This document shows positions 19,441-28,239 of a DNA stretch of 28,239 nucleotides, piece by piece. The translations under genes and the position numbers were made by a program. The notes beneath the pieces were generated by a model. It saw only the letters and a program-made list of their open reading frames with translations, had not been told where the DNA came from and made no database searches. Positions within the stretch are counted from its first letter, which is position 1. Each line of letters begins with the position of its first letter. This stretch comes from Folioceros fuciformis. Its lineage: Eukaryota; Anthocerotophyta; Anthocerotopsida; Anthocerotales. Location of the stretch: the NCBI GenBank assembly GCA_049999805.1, contig JBNGIO010006030.1:99643-127881 (forward strand), read 5' to 3'.

Positions 19441-20965
19441 CCGTACCGTTCTGTTTCTTCCTCGCTCCTTCGGCTGTACTGGCCCAACCTCGTAGCTTGT
19501 GGCCGAATCAAGCGCACGTAGGCGCAATGCAACGTAAGTGATGTTTGACACCTTCACAGCTGCTGATACCGAACACCATAGTCACCAGAATGATCGTAAG
19601 TAGTCGGTCTTTATCACCAGTTCCAAAACAAAAAGGGCCTTTGTCTCCTGGACCAACAACAACAACTGTCAGAATACCCTTGCGGCCAGCCTGCGACGAA
19701 TACTCTTCTCAATTCAAGAAAGCACCAGGGCACTACCTCAAACAAGCACTTCGCTGACTTCACCAATACCCCCCATGCTCTCCTCACCCTTCCCAGCTTC
19801 GATCATGCCAGGAGTCAACACTGCTTCCAAATCAAGGATGCTCATCTTCAGCCAGTGCAGCGGCACAGCTCGCGAGCCATCCAACGGCTGCATTGAGGTT
19901 TCTGGTATACTTAACTTCTTTCCAGGTTTCTGGTACACTCCGGCAGCTTTGGCTACCAAAGACCCTGCTGCTTTTGAGGGTAAATTTTGCTGGCCTGCCT
20001 CCGCCACAGAGTCCTTCACACCAGTTGCTGCTGTCAGGATAGCTGTAGTAGATTTATTAAATTTTCATCACTGGACTCTACAGGGATTGAGCTCACGTCT
20101 TGCAAGTGAACAGGCTACCTTTCAGATATTTGGAAACCATTGACAGTTCCCAGGTCAGTTTGCAACTTCGGTCCACTACCACAAATGTCACCCAATTTGT
20201 TTTCCTGCGCCTCGAAGGGCGTTTCGTTATCCGTGATTTCCTTGGCGGGCAGCGAGGAATATGAACTTTCACCAACTTCTGTACGATCCGCTCGCAGATT
20301 GCGTTGATCCTCCGATTCAGGTTCTATCACCTGCTTGCCAATTGACTGCTCCATCAAAGAACCTGAAATTGACATCATATTCATTTTTGACAGCGTCCTT
20401 CTCTCCAGCATTGAGATCCTGGCTCTTGCTTTCATGCAGATGTGGAACCAAAGTTATATACAGCCCACCCTGTATAAAGGATTAGCCTCGAGTGGAAAGA
20501 TATCAAACACATGGTTCCACACAAAGGAGTCAAGCAAGTAGTACGCTGGCAGGGATATGTGGCCACCATTGGGTAGAAAGTATTGATCGTCAGCTGTTCT
20601 ATCGGGTTCTGTAGTCTCGACGAAGGCTGCCACATTGGCTAACCCGGCGGAGGGAAGGTCTTGACAAAGCCTGGTTATTCCAGGAAGGCCTGAAACTCCA
20701 ATTGCCAACAGGGAAGCCATCATCCCTTAGAGGCTATGACAGTATCAAACTCCATTGCCCCGCAGCTTCTCCAAATCCTTCTCTAACAGTCACTTGTCAA
20801 CAAACCCGATGCTGTAGCCATGCAGAACATACCGGCGACCGTGTGTTCGGATATAAAGTCGGAGTTTATTAGCCCCTCGGCAACAGCTCCTTTCATAAGC
20901 GCAAAGCCTATCATGCCGAAACCATTGTTCAGAAACAGCGCGAGCGGTATCCTCCTACTCGTCAA
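19440..20965 (-). pseudogene. Decayed gene of unknown family, copy 1
   Basis: Minus-strand exon-like pieces are clear but not joinable into one frame. About 20783-20965 holds NNGFGMIGFALMKGAVAEGL. About 20500-20660 holds PNGGHISLPAYYLLDSFVW. About 20115-20400 holds a polar linker with EAQENKLGD and GPKLQTDLGTVNGF. About 19750-20020 holds AAGSLVAKAAGV, LSIPETSMQPLDGSRA and WLKMSILDLEAVLTPGM. A further GWPQGY piece lies near 19680 with a shifted frame relative to copy 2. The 3' two-thirds are repeated at about 21290-22260. The glycine-rich NNGFGMIG could belong to a nucleotide-binding fold, but I do not recognise the family. Stops and frame breaks suggest a pseudogene; many small exons are the alternative. 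Confidence 0.45.
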
Positions 20966-21211
20966 CAGCTACACCTGCGCATGGCAACACAAGAAAGGAA
21001 ACATGCATCTGATCTCACAATCCTGCAGCTGATGGTAGAGAGAATGCACCCCTCCATCACGGAGCAGGCCGATCAAATGACCAGTGCCCTCGGGGAGGCT
21101 TCCTGAACATATCTCAAATCCTCGCCTTCAAAGAAGCTTCCCAGACGCAATGGCCGAGTCCACCAACCCCGCCCTGTAATCGCAAGCAGCAAACCAACAT
21201 GCACACATCTC
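20966..21211. other. Spacer between the two decayed copies, no gene seen
   Basis: Roughly 245 bp of mixed sequence without recognisable coding or repeat content. Confidence 0.4.
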
Positions 21212-21269
21212 CAGCACACACCTTCAGCACACACCTCCAGCACACACCTCCAGCACACACCTCCAGCAC
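21212..21269 (+). repeat. 13-bp microsatellite-like repeat, about 4.5 copies
   Basis: CAGCACACACCTC is repeated head to tail (first copy ending CTT), then breaks off at CAGCAC. It lies just outside the 3' end of copy 2 of the decayed gene. Confidence 0.9.
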
Positions 21270-22300
21270 GATGCCATCCGTATGCACCACTGTGCACACT
21301 CGCTTCTTCGGCTGGACTGGCCCAACCTCGTAGATTGTGGCTGAATCAAGCGTACATAAGAGCAATGCAAAGGCAAGTGATGTTTGATACCTTCACGGCC
21401 GCCGATAGTGAATACCAGTGTCTCCAGAATGATCGCAGGAAGTCGGTCTTTATCACCAATTCCAAAACAAAAAGGGCCTGAGTCCCCTCGACCAACAGCA
21501 ACAACTGTCAGATACCCTTGCGGCCAGCCTGTCCCAAATGCTGTACTCAATTCAAGAAAGCACCAAGGAACTACCTCAAACAAGCACTTCGCTGACTTCA
21601 CCAATGCCCGCCATGTCCGCCGGCTGCTCTCCTCACCCTTCCCAGCTTCCAGCATGCCAGGAGTCAACACTGCTTCCACATCAAGGATACTCATCTTCAG
21701 CCATGTCGGTAGCACAGCTCGCGAGCCATCCAGCGGCTTCATTGAGGTTTCTGGTATACTTAACTTCTTCCCAGGTTCCTGAGGCACTCCGGCAGTTTTG
21801 GCTACCAAAGACCCTGCTGCTTTTGAGGGCATATCTTGCTGACCTGCCTCCGCTACAGAGTCCTTCACACCAGTTGTTGCTGTCAGTTAGCTGTGGTAGA
21901 TCCATAAACTATCTCAGACTTTTCAACAGGGATTGAACTCACATATAGTACATGAACAGGTTGCCTTTCAGATATCTGGAAACCGTTGACAGTTCGCAGG
22001 TCAGTTTGCAACTTCGGTCCACCATCACAAATTTCACCCAATTTGTTGGCACCCAATTTGTTTTCCTGCGCCTCAAAAGAAGTCTCGTCACCAGTGATCA
22101 CCATGGGGGTAGCGCGGAAGACAAACTTTCACCAAGCAGACTGCACTGGTCCGGAGGTTCAGGCTCCATCACGTGCTTGCCAATCGACTGCTCCAACAAA
22201 GGACTTGAGACTGGTATGCAAACATCACATTCATCTTTAACAGCGTCCTTCTCTCCAGATCCTCGCACCTGCTTTGATGCACAAAAACCTGTTCACAGAA
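21270..22300 (-). pseudogene. Decayed gene of unknown family, copy 2
   Basis: Direct tandem duplicate of about 19440-20440, offset by about 1.84 kb. It keeps EAQENKLG, GPKLQTDL, AAGSLVAKTAGV, LSIPETSMKPLDGSRA and WLKMSILDVEAVLTPGM, and continues open through GTGWPQGYLTVVAVGRGDSG and PFCFGIGDKDRLPAIILETL, where copy 1 is frameshifted. A 15-bp internal duplication repeats NKLG. The 5' exons seen in copy 1 are largely missing; the TTM-type promoter block lies upstream instead. Function unknown. Confidence 0.45.
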
Positions 22301-22442
22301 TCCAGCCTGGGGCCCTGGCGGCGTATCACTTGCTTGATTACACTGTGTGGAACCATCTGTGGGCACTCCTTAGTGTGGAACTCTGTTGTGCCCACCATAG
22401 GAGCAAGGTAGTTCATAGGCTGCTACAGTGTCAACAGGCCTC

Positions 22443-22819
22443 AGGGAGGGAGTACAGTCCGTTTCCCGTCCTGCCTTGAGCTGAGTGATCGCCTCAGTTC
22501 CGCAAACAGCCAAAAATGCCATCCCCTTCCCTGGCCTCTTCTCGGTCCCCTAACCAGCAGGGACCCGAGGTCCGACACTATCGACAACGCTGAAGGCAAG
22601 CGGCCTTCTATACCCTACACGACGCCGCCTACTAAAGGAGTGGCACGACGCAGAGGGAAAGGGGGCCCCACAGGCTTGCTATGAAGCCGCCGGGCGCGAC
22701 CGAAGGGAGTGCATGTAGCCAGAAGCCGGTCAGTAGAGCCAGGCCTCTTCTTTCCTCTCATGTATTATGGGCCCACGTTACAGTTTCACCTCCGTTTCCC
22801 CAAGCCCGAAGTCTTGAGG
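22443..22819. repeat. Promoter block, copy 2
   Basis: About 377 bp, the counterpart of 17474-17858 in the same orientation. On the minus strand it lies immediately upstream of the second decayed gene copy, as copy 1 lies upstream of the TTM-like gene. The TATA box is weakened to TATAGAAGG. Confidence 0.85.
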
Positions 22820-23208
22820 AAACAAACATATGAAATACTTCAAACCCCAATCATTGGCCCACGCCGGCCTCGTATTTTGATATGTTTGGTCGGCCGCGTA
22901 ATTGGTGGTTATACGGGGTTACAAGTAGTAAACAAAGGGGGTTATGAGTAGTAACCAAAGGAAGAAGATTTCATGGAAGCAAGGAAATGTTCGTCACACT
23001 CAGGAACCCTGCAACGCCGAGGGTCAAGGCCTAGAGGGAAAGCCGGGAAAAGGGTTGCGTGCGGGAGGGGCAGTGCCAATCGCTGAACACGGTTGTCCTT
23101 GGGTCACAGTGCGTGGTGATATTCATCACATACGACACATAGATTTATCGAGATACAAGTTCTAGCCTGCTCGCAAAGCACTCGCCAAAAGCCAAGGACA
23201 AGTGGTCC

Positions 23209-23216
23209 TATATATA
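23209..23216 (+). promoter_or_regulatory. TATA box of TBP-like gene, copy 1
   Basis: TATATATA in CCTATATATACG, conserved in copy 2 at 24663-24670. Transcription would start near 23240, which favours the ATG at 23407 over the in-frame ATG at 23233. Confidence 0.55.
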
Positions 23217-23406
23217 CGTGTGTTGGCATGCAATGTATGCACATAGAGCTAGTAGTTGTTGCCGTGGGCCGGTACTAACGTGCTCCTACGGCGGAATCCA
23301 AAGGACGTCCCTACACGCACCTGGAATTGCTTCTGCGCATGCCAGCGCTCCAACGAAAGGACGACATCGTGCGGCACTTAGGATCACTCCCACGCGCGCA
23401 TGCGTC

Positions 23407-24249
23407 ATGTCGGGCCCGACTGATGAGGAGATGCATGACCCGCGCGACGTGGCCGTCGCAGCCAAGACGAGCCGGACGAGGACCATGGTGCGGTATGTGT
23501 ATAAAGACACGCCCACGGGATTAGCATTGGTCGACGCTGACGAGGATGCGTGCGCACTTCGAAGAGAGCATCCATCAGGGGTGATACCCAAGCTAGTCAA
23601 CGTGGTGGCAAGCACCACGCTTCATGTGCGATTCAACTTGACTCACTTGGCTCTCCACCTTCCCATTGCGGAGTACCATCCTGAGCAAAACGCTGGAGCC
23701 ATGGCAACGGTGAGGGTGCGACTTAGCGGGTCCTCGGGGCCTTACTTGACACTACGTGTGTTTAGGACAGGGCGTGTGGTCGTGCTAAGACCAGCATGGC
23801 GCGAGCAGCAAAATGGTGCTTGCGAGAAGCTTGTCGCGAGGGTGAAGAGGCTGGAGTACGATGCACGCTTTGATCCCAACGACCTCAAGGTCACCGATAT
23901 TGTGGTGCATGCCGCACTGCTTGACGACGATGCGGATGCGGACGCAATCGACTTGGCAGGGCTTCACGCAACCCTAGATGAGGGCATGAGCTCGCTCAAG
24001 TTGAAATGAGTGAGCTTGGATTCACCGGCATTGAGAGGGTTCACTGGGTTGATAGCGAAGTTCGAGGGCAGCACCGAGATATCCGTCACAATCTTCCATT
24101 CAGGACGCCTCCACATTGCTGCCGAAGAAGGCACCATGGCACTGCTCTACAACTTGTTTAAGCAGCTGCATCCCATCATGATGGCACACCAAATGAAGAG
24201 GAGGGTGCTAGCAAACCCCAGCGCCTCGTGCAAGAGAAAGCGATCGTAG
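23407..24249 (+). CDS. Divergent TATA-binding-protein-like protein with an in-frame TGA
   Basis: TBP binds TATA DNA in the minor groove through two homologous half-repeats and seeds pol I, II and III initiation. Here the frame from ATG 23407 gives about 60 unrelated residues. Half-repeat 1 follows: PKLVNVVAS, FNLTHLALHL, AEYHPEQ, VFRTGRVVV and EKLVARVKRLEYDARF, matching the TBP pattern VNL..ALHARNAEYNPK..IFASGKMVV. The start of half-repeat 2 is DLKVTDIVVHAAL. TGA at 24007-24009 interrupts; the same frame then continues with ALRGFTGLIAKF, ISVTIFHSGRL and YNLFKQLHPIM, matching the TBP ending ELFPGLIYRM..IFVSGKIV..EAIYPVL, and a basic tail KRKRS. The phenylalanines of the two IF.SG-type strands are kept. 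A pseudogene, a readthrough protein or a truncated protein are all possible. Confidence 0.7.
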
Positions 24250-24662
24250 GCTAGGCTAGGGGCAGTGAGTTAGTTACGACCTGCGCGGCCCGCCAATGTA
24301 ATCATGCCGATTGCGATAGAGCATGCATGGCCCACATCGGCCTCGCATTTTGATCCGTTTGGTCGGCTGCATAATTGGTGGTTGTACGGGGTTATGAGTA
24401 GTAAACAAAAGAAGGAAGAAGATTTCATGGAAGGAACAAAACGTTCGTCACACTTGGGAACCCTACAGCACCGAGGGTCAGGGCCTAGAGGGAAAGCCGG
24501 GAAAAGGGTTGTGCGCGGGAGGGGCAGTGCCAATCGCTGAACACGGTTGTCCTTGGGTCACAGTGTGTGGTGATATTCATCACGTACGACACGTAGATTT
24601 ATCGAGATACAAGTTCTAGCCTGCTCGCAAAGCACTCGCCAAAGGCCAAGGACGAGTGGTCC

Positions 24663-24670
24663 TATATATA
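24663..24670 (+). promoter_or_regulatory. TATA box of TBP-like gene, copy 2
   Basis: TATATATA at the position equivalent to 23209-23216. Confidence 0.5.
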
Positions 24671-24860
24671 CGTGTGGTGGCGTGCAATGTTTGCACATAG
24701 AGCTAGTAGTTGTTGCCGTGGGCCGGTATTAACGTGCTCCTACGGCGGAATCCAAAGGACGTCCCTACACGCACCTGGAATCGCTTCTGCGCGTGCCAGC
24801 GCTCCAACGAAAGGACGACGTCGTGCGGCACTTGGGATCACTCCCGTGCGCGTGTGCGTC

Positions 24861-25346
24861 ATGTCGGGCCCGACCGATAAGGAGATGCATGACGTGCGAC
24901 GTGGCCACCGCAGCCGAGACGAGCTGGACGAGGACCATGGCGCGGTACGTGTGTAAAGAAACGCCCACAGGATTAGCAATGGTCGACGCTGACGAGGACG
25001 CATGCGCACTTCAAAGAGAGCATCCATCGGGGGTGATACCCAAGCTAGTCAACGTGGTGGCAAGCACCACGCTTCATGTGCGATTCAACTTGACTCACTT
25101 GGCTCTCCACCTTCCCAACGCGGAGTACCATCCTGAACAAAATTGTGGAGACATGGCAACAATGAGGGTGCAACTCAGCGGGTCCTCGGGGCCTTACCTG
25201 ATGCTGCGCGTGTTTAGGACAGGGCGTGTGGTCGTGCTAGGACCAGCATCGCACGAGCAGTAGAATGGTGCTTGCGAAAAGCTTGTCGCGATGGTGAAGA
25301 GGCTGGGGTATGATGCACGCTTTGATCCCAACAACCTCAAGGTCAC
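24861..25346 (+). pseudogene. TBP-like gene, copy 2 (frameshifted, stopped, truncated)
   Basis: Starts like copy 1 (MSGPTDKEMHD) but a 2-base loss near 24889 shifts the frame. The TBP half-repeat 1 then reads in the other frame, with GVIPKLVNVVAS and AEYHPEQ intact. A TAG at 25261-25263 replaces a CAA codon of copy 1, and the unit ends at about 25346, where copia integrase sequence begins. The second half-repeat is gone. No functional TBP fold is possible. Confidence 0.85.
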
Positions 25347-27229
25347 CTCAATGGAGTCGCGGAGCAGAAGATACAAAGCCTTTTGGAAGCAGCCAAGTGC
25401 ATGTTGTTTCACAGTGGCTTGCAGGTCAACTTTTGGGGAGAGGCTGTCATGACAACAACCTATGTGTTGAATAGAGTTCCGACAAAGGCCGTACCTAGTA
25501 TGACACCAGAGGAAGCTTGGTCTGGTATAAAACCTGATATCCAACATTTGAGGGTTTTTGGTTCCGTGGTCTACGCTCGTATCCCGAAGGAGAGCCGGAC
25601 CAAATGGGATGCTAATGCAACGAAGTGTCTCGTGCTTGGCTATTCAGATGCAGTGTAAGGCTATAGGCTATACAATCTTACTACGAAGAAGGTCTTTTTT
25701 AGCAGGGACGTTGTTTTTAGGAGGTTGTCGAGTTGATGCCTGGAGTGGGCCCTTCAGATGTTCCATCTGCCAGAGATAGCGGTGTGCCTTCTCCAACTAG
25801 CCGCCACCTTGACCTGCCTGATCCGATGCCTGACGACTCTTCTCAACCTTGTGACATAGGGGGGGAAGGGGGAGACACTCCTAATGTCCCTACGGTTGAA
25901 GACGTTGTTGGAGCCTTACCTCTAGCTGCAGATGTAGATTGCGACATCGAGGGGGGCAGGAGTGAAGCTTCCGATGTTTCTGAAGAAGGAGCAGACTATC
26001 CTGTTATAGCACCACAATCGGAATTACGTAGATCCACCAGGTCGCGTAAGCCTTCTCAAAGGCTTATAGACTCCATCAATGGATGTGTACAAGAGGAGCT
26101 AGCATGTTTTACAGATGTTGAAGAACCCCAAAGCCTAACAGAAGCGTTACAAGGTCCAAAAGCAAAGGAATGGAGAAAAGCTGTAGATAGTGAGTACAAC
26201 TCACTCATCAAAAATAAAACATGGACAATAACTCCTCTACCTTCTAGAAGGAAAAGTATAGGGTCTAAATGGACCTTCAAGATCAAGCGAAAGGCCGACG
26301 GTAGCATAGAACAATACAAGGCGAGGTTAGTAGGGAAAGGGTATACGCAAGTCCTCGATGTGGACTATACTGACACTTTCTCTCTTGTTGCTAAGATAGC
26401 ATCTATCCGAGCCCTTCTCACTATCGCAGCTGCCTTCAATATGGAGATACATCATATGGATGTTCAAACCGCTTTTTTTAATGGTGATCTAGATGAAGAA
26501 ATATATATGGAACAACCAGAAGGGTTTGAGGTACCAGGACAAGAAGGCGAAGTTTGTAAGCTGCAAAAGGCTCTTTACGGTCTCAAACAATCAGCCCTTG
26601 CTTGGTATCGTAAGCTCTATAATCACTTACAGTCTAAAGATTTCAAGAGAACTAGCGCTGATTGGAATATATATGTGAAGCAAGTGCAAGACATGGGCAA
26701 GCTCCATTATTTCTTAGGAATAAAGGTAGCAAGACAAAGGATCAACAGGGTAATCTCCTTAAGTCAGCAAACATATGTGGAGAACATACTGGAGCGTTTT
26801 GGAATGCAAGATTGTAAACCGATAAGAACGCCCATGATCCTCAACAAGAAACTGTCAAAGGAAGCAAATCCTACAAATGAAAACATGACAGAAAAAAGTA
26901 GACAAAAATCTTTACCAGCGTACTGTTGGCTGTCTCACCTATTTGGCAACAAGCACAAGGTCAGACATCACAGAGGCATTGGGGGTTGTGAGCCAATTCT
27001 TGGTCAATCCTCAAGAACAGCATTATCAAGCAGTCAAGAGAATTTTCAGGTATCTACAGGGTACAAAGCACTGGAAATTGACTTACCTAAATCAAAAAGA
27101 AGAAGCCTAGGTTGTCGGATTTTGCAATTCAGATTGGGCAGGAGATATCGATACCCGCAAGTCTACCACTGGATATGCCTTCATGCTATTCGGAGAAGCC
27201 ATCTCGTGGAGCAGTAGACATCAACCCAG

Positions 27230-27620
27230 TGGGAGTGTTAAGCATGATTTATGTTGAGATTAATTAGTGCTAATCTAGCTTATTGAGTTTGTACTAATTA
27301 GTAGTAAGAGTGATTAAGGTTATGATTAATATATATAGCTTATTAGACTTTGTTATGTTAGGCAGAAAAGGTATTTTAGGGTTTGGGGTCATTTATCCCA
27401 TATTGGGCACGAAATGAGAGTGCCACCTATAGGTCCATAAAAGAAGGGATGAACCCACCTAGTATTTGTTGTCTAACTCCCTCTTCACTTGTATTGTGTT
27501 GTTTCTTGTAATTCTCCTTTTATTTGAGTTTAAGAGTTTAAGAGCCTTGTTATAGTGCTCTTATTTTTGCGATTCTGCATCTTGCTTCAACTAACTTGTT
27601 CTAACCTCTTTCGAGTGGCG
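27230..27620 (+). mobile_element. LTR-like insertion within RNase H
   Basis: About 390 bp of AT-rich noncoding sequence splits the copia RNase H between AISWSSRHQP and SQQVALSST. It starts TGTTAAGC and has internal features of an LTR: a TATA-like CATAAAAG at about 27436, a pyrimidine-rich region, and repeated TTTAAGAG before its end. The 3' border is not exact (near AGTGGC, resembling the left flank AGTGGG), so it may be a solo LTR with a damaged target duplication. Confidence 0.5.
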
Positions 27621-27622
27621 GG

Positions 27623-27738
27623 GGTGACATCTCAACAAGTAGCACTATCCTCTACAGACGCAGAGTACATGGCAACCTCAGGTGACATCTCAACAAGTAG
27701 CACTATCCTCTACAGAAGCAGAGTACATGGCAACCTCA
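27623..27738 (+). repeat. 58-bp tandem duplication over an RNase H motif
   Basis: 27623-27680 and 27681-27738 differ by one base (GACGCAG versus GAAGCAG) and both encode the SST(D/E)AEYMA motif. The unit is not a multiple of three, so it breaks the frame. Confidence 0.95.
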
Positions 27739-27842
27739 GCTGCAACAGTGGAAGCCATATGGCTTCGTAGATTGCTCGAAGAGATGGGATTCAAGCGGAA
27801 GGGAGCGACCCTCATCTTCAACGACAACGAGTTGGGAGTGCC

Positions 27843-27858
27843 ATATATATATATATAT
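27843..27858. repeat. (AT)8 microsatellite
   Basis: Eight AT units right after the last copia-derived codons, where the RNase H frame ends (IFNDNE). Confidence 0.9.
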
Positions 27859-27973
27859 CACTTATATATATTATGCTTAAAATAACATGGATAATATAGA
27901 TATTTAACTTATCCAATCACAATGTAGGACTTGGATGGGCCCAAGGCAAGAAAAGGAGGAGGGAGCAAGGGGG

Positions 27974-28239
27974 CAAGGAGCAAGAGGAAGCGAAGGGAGG
28001 AAGGAGAGAGCGAGGAGCAAGAGGAAGCAAGGGAGGAAGGAGAGGGGGCAAGGAGCAAGAGGAAGCGAAGGGAGGAAGGAGAGAGCGAGGAGCAAGAGGA
28101 AGCAAGGGAGGAAGGAGAGGGGGCAAGGAGCAAGAGGAAGCGAAGGGAGGAAGGAGAGAGCGAGGAGCAAGAGGAAGCAAGGGAGGAAGGAGAGGGGGCA
28201 AGGAGCAAGAGGAAGCGAAGGGAGGAAGGAGAGAGCGAG
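27974..28239 (+). repeat. Purine-rich satellite, 75-bp period, running off the right edge
   Basis: The unit starting GCAAGGAGCAAGAGGAAGC recurs at about 27973, 28048, 28123 and 28198, exactly 75 bp apart. Each unit is itself two similar halves of 37-38 bp. The plus strand is almost all purines with regularly spaced C. All frames are open simply because of this composition, so the leucine/serine/proline-rich minus frames are not genes. Confidence 0.95.

Larger units (their letters stand above)
22857..25346 (+). repeat. Tandem duplication of a roughly 1.47-kb unit carrying a TBP-like gene
   Basis: Unit 1 (22857-24328) and unit 2 (24329-25346, cut short) start alike with GGCCCAC, CGGCCTCG and TTTTGAT, and share the upstream region, TATA box and coding part at high identity. 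Unit 2 ends abruptly where copia sequence begins. Confidence 0.9.
25350..27838 (+). mobile_element. Ty1/copia retrotransposon fragment, decayed
   Basis: Order of parts: end of integrase, spacer, reverse transcriptase, RNase H, which is the copia order. Integrase begins at NGVAEQ (25350), so gag, protease and most of integrase are missing. It then reads FWGEAVMTTTYVLNRVP and HLRVFGSVVY to a stop at 25656-25658, after which GYRLYNL and VFFSRDVVF continue in frame. Reverse transcriptase (open frame 25736-27217) has WRKAVDSEYNSL, NKTWTI, KARLVGKGY, MDVQTAFFNGDLDEEIYM and LYGLKQS. The YVDD-containing segment is deleted at about 26680. A frame change lies near 26895 and RNase H motifs follow (NSDWAGD, ALSSTEAEYM). 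No flanking LTR pair is visible. It cannot be autonomous. Confidence 0.92.

Noticed and set aside
20720-20965. Possible dihydrodipicolinate-reductase-like (DapB/CRR1) fold for NNGFGMIGFALMKGAVAEGL
   Set aside because: Only a short glycine-rich stretch resembles NGCxGKMG; none of the later family motifs could be found, so no family was assigned.
24006-24249. Overlapping ATGA restart after the TBP-like TGA
   Set aside because: The ATG at 24006 is in a different frame from the conserved TBP ending and its product has no TBP features.
27904-28208. Leucine/serine/proline-rich open frames on the minus strand
   Set aside because: They are translations of the purine-rich satellite in three frames at once.

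Overview
The window is nuclear DNA of a land plant, most likely a seed-free vascular plant such as a fern or lycophyte. This is inferred from three things: long intronless PLS-class pentatricopeptide repeat (PPR) genes that lack DYW domains, plant-type family members (TTM1/2-like, SOUL, mS33, tRNA-Ser), and many retroelement relics. The species itself cannot be read from the sequence.

Layout. Bases 1-150 are the 3' end of a histone H3 gene. It is followed at about 470-870 by the decayed 3' end of a TTM-like gene, the same convergent pair that occurs intact at 12.6-17 kb. Bases 870-3250 are AT-rich repeat DNA with a 0.5-0.6 kb inverted repeat carrying retroelement gag-like relics. From 11979 down to 3277 four minus-strand genes are closely packed: a mitoribosomal mS33 protein (two exons), two very long PPR proteins (1215 and 1090 aa, E-type ends, no DYW), and a SOUL haem-binding protein (two exons). 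All but the secreted-looking SOUL protein are expected to act in organelles. Divergent from mS33 is a complete histone H3 gene with an E2F-like site, a TATA-like box and a probable 5'UTR intron. Convergent with it is a 12-exon TTM1/2-type gene (P-loop kinase-like domain, CYTH domain, tail anchor; 694 aa reconstructed).

From 17.4 to 22.8 kb there are a copy of the TTM promoter region, tRNA-derived relics, a good tRNA-Ser(UGA), short tandem arrays and two tandem decayed copies of an unrecognised minus-strand gene. From 22.86 to 25.35 kb lie two tandem copies of a highly divergent TATA-binding-protein-like gene. The first has one in-frame TGA between its two TBP half-repeats. The second is frameshifted, carries a stop and is cut off by a decayed Ty1/copia element (25350-27838). 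The copia element has itself lost its reverse transcriptase catalytic box and is interrupted by an LTR-like insertion. The window ends in a purine-rich 75-bp satellite.

The most notable observation is that both H3 genes carry, 25-30 nt after the stop codon, a 6-bp stem with a 4-nt U-rich loop in the geometry of the animal and green-algal histone mRNA 3' stem-loop. It is conserved between the paralogues while the sequence next to it has diverged. Angiosperm histone mRNAs use polyadenylation instead. Other points of interest are the divergent TBP-like pair, a repeated insertion module within one PPR protein, and the duplicated promoter block.
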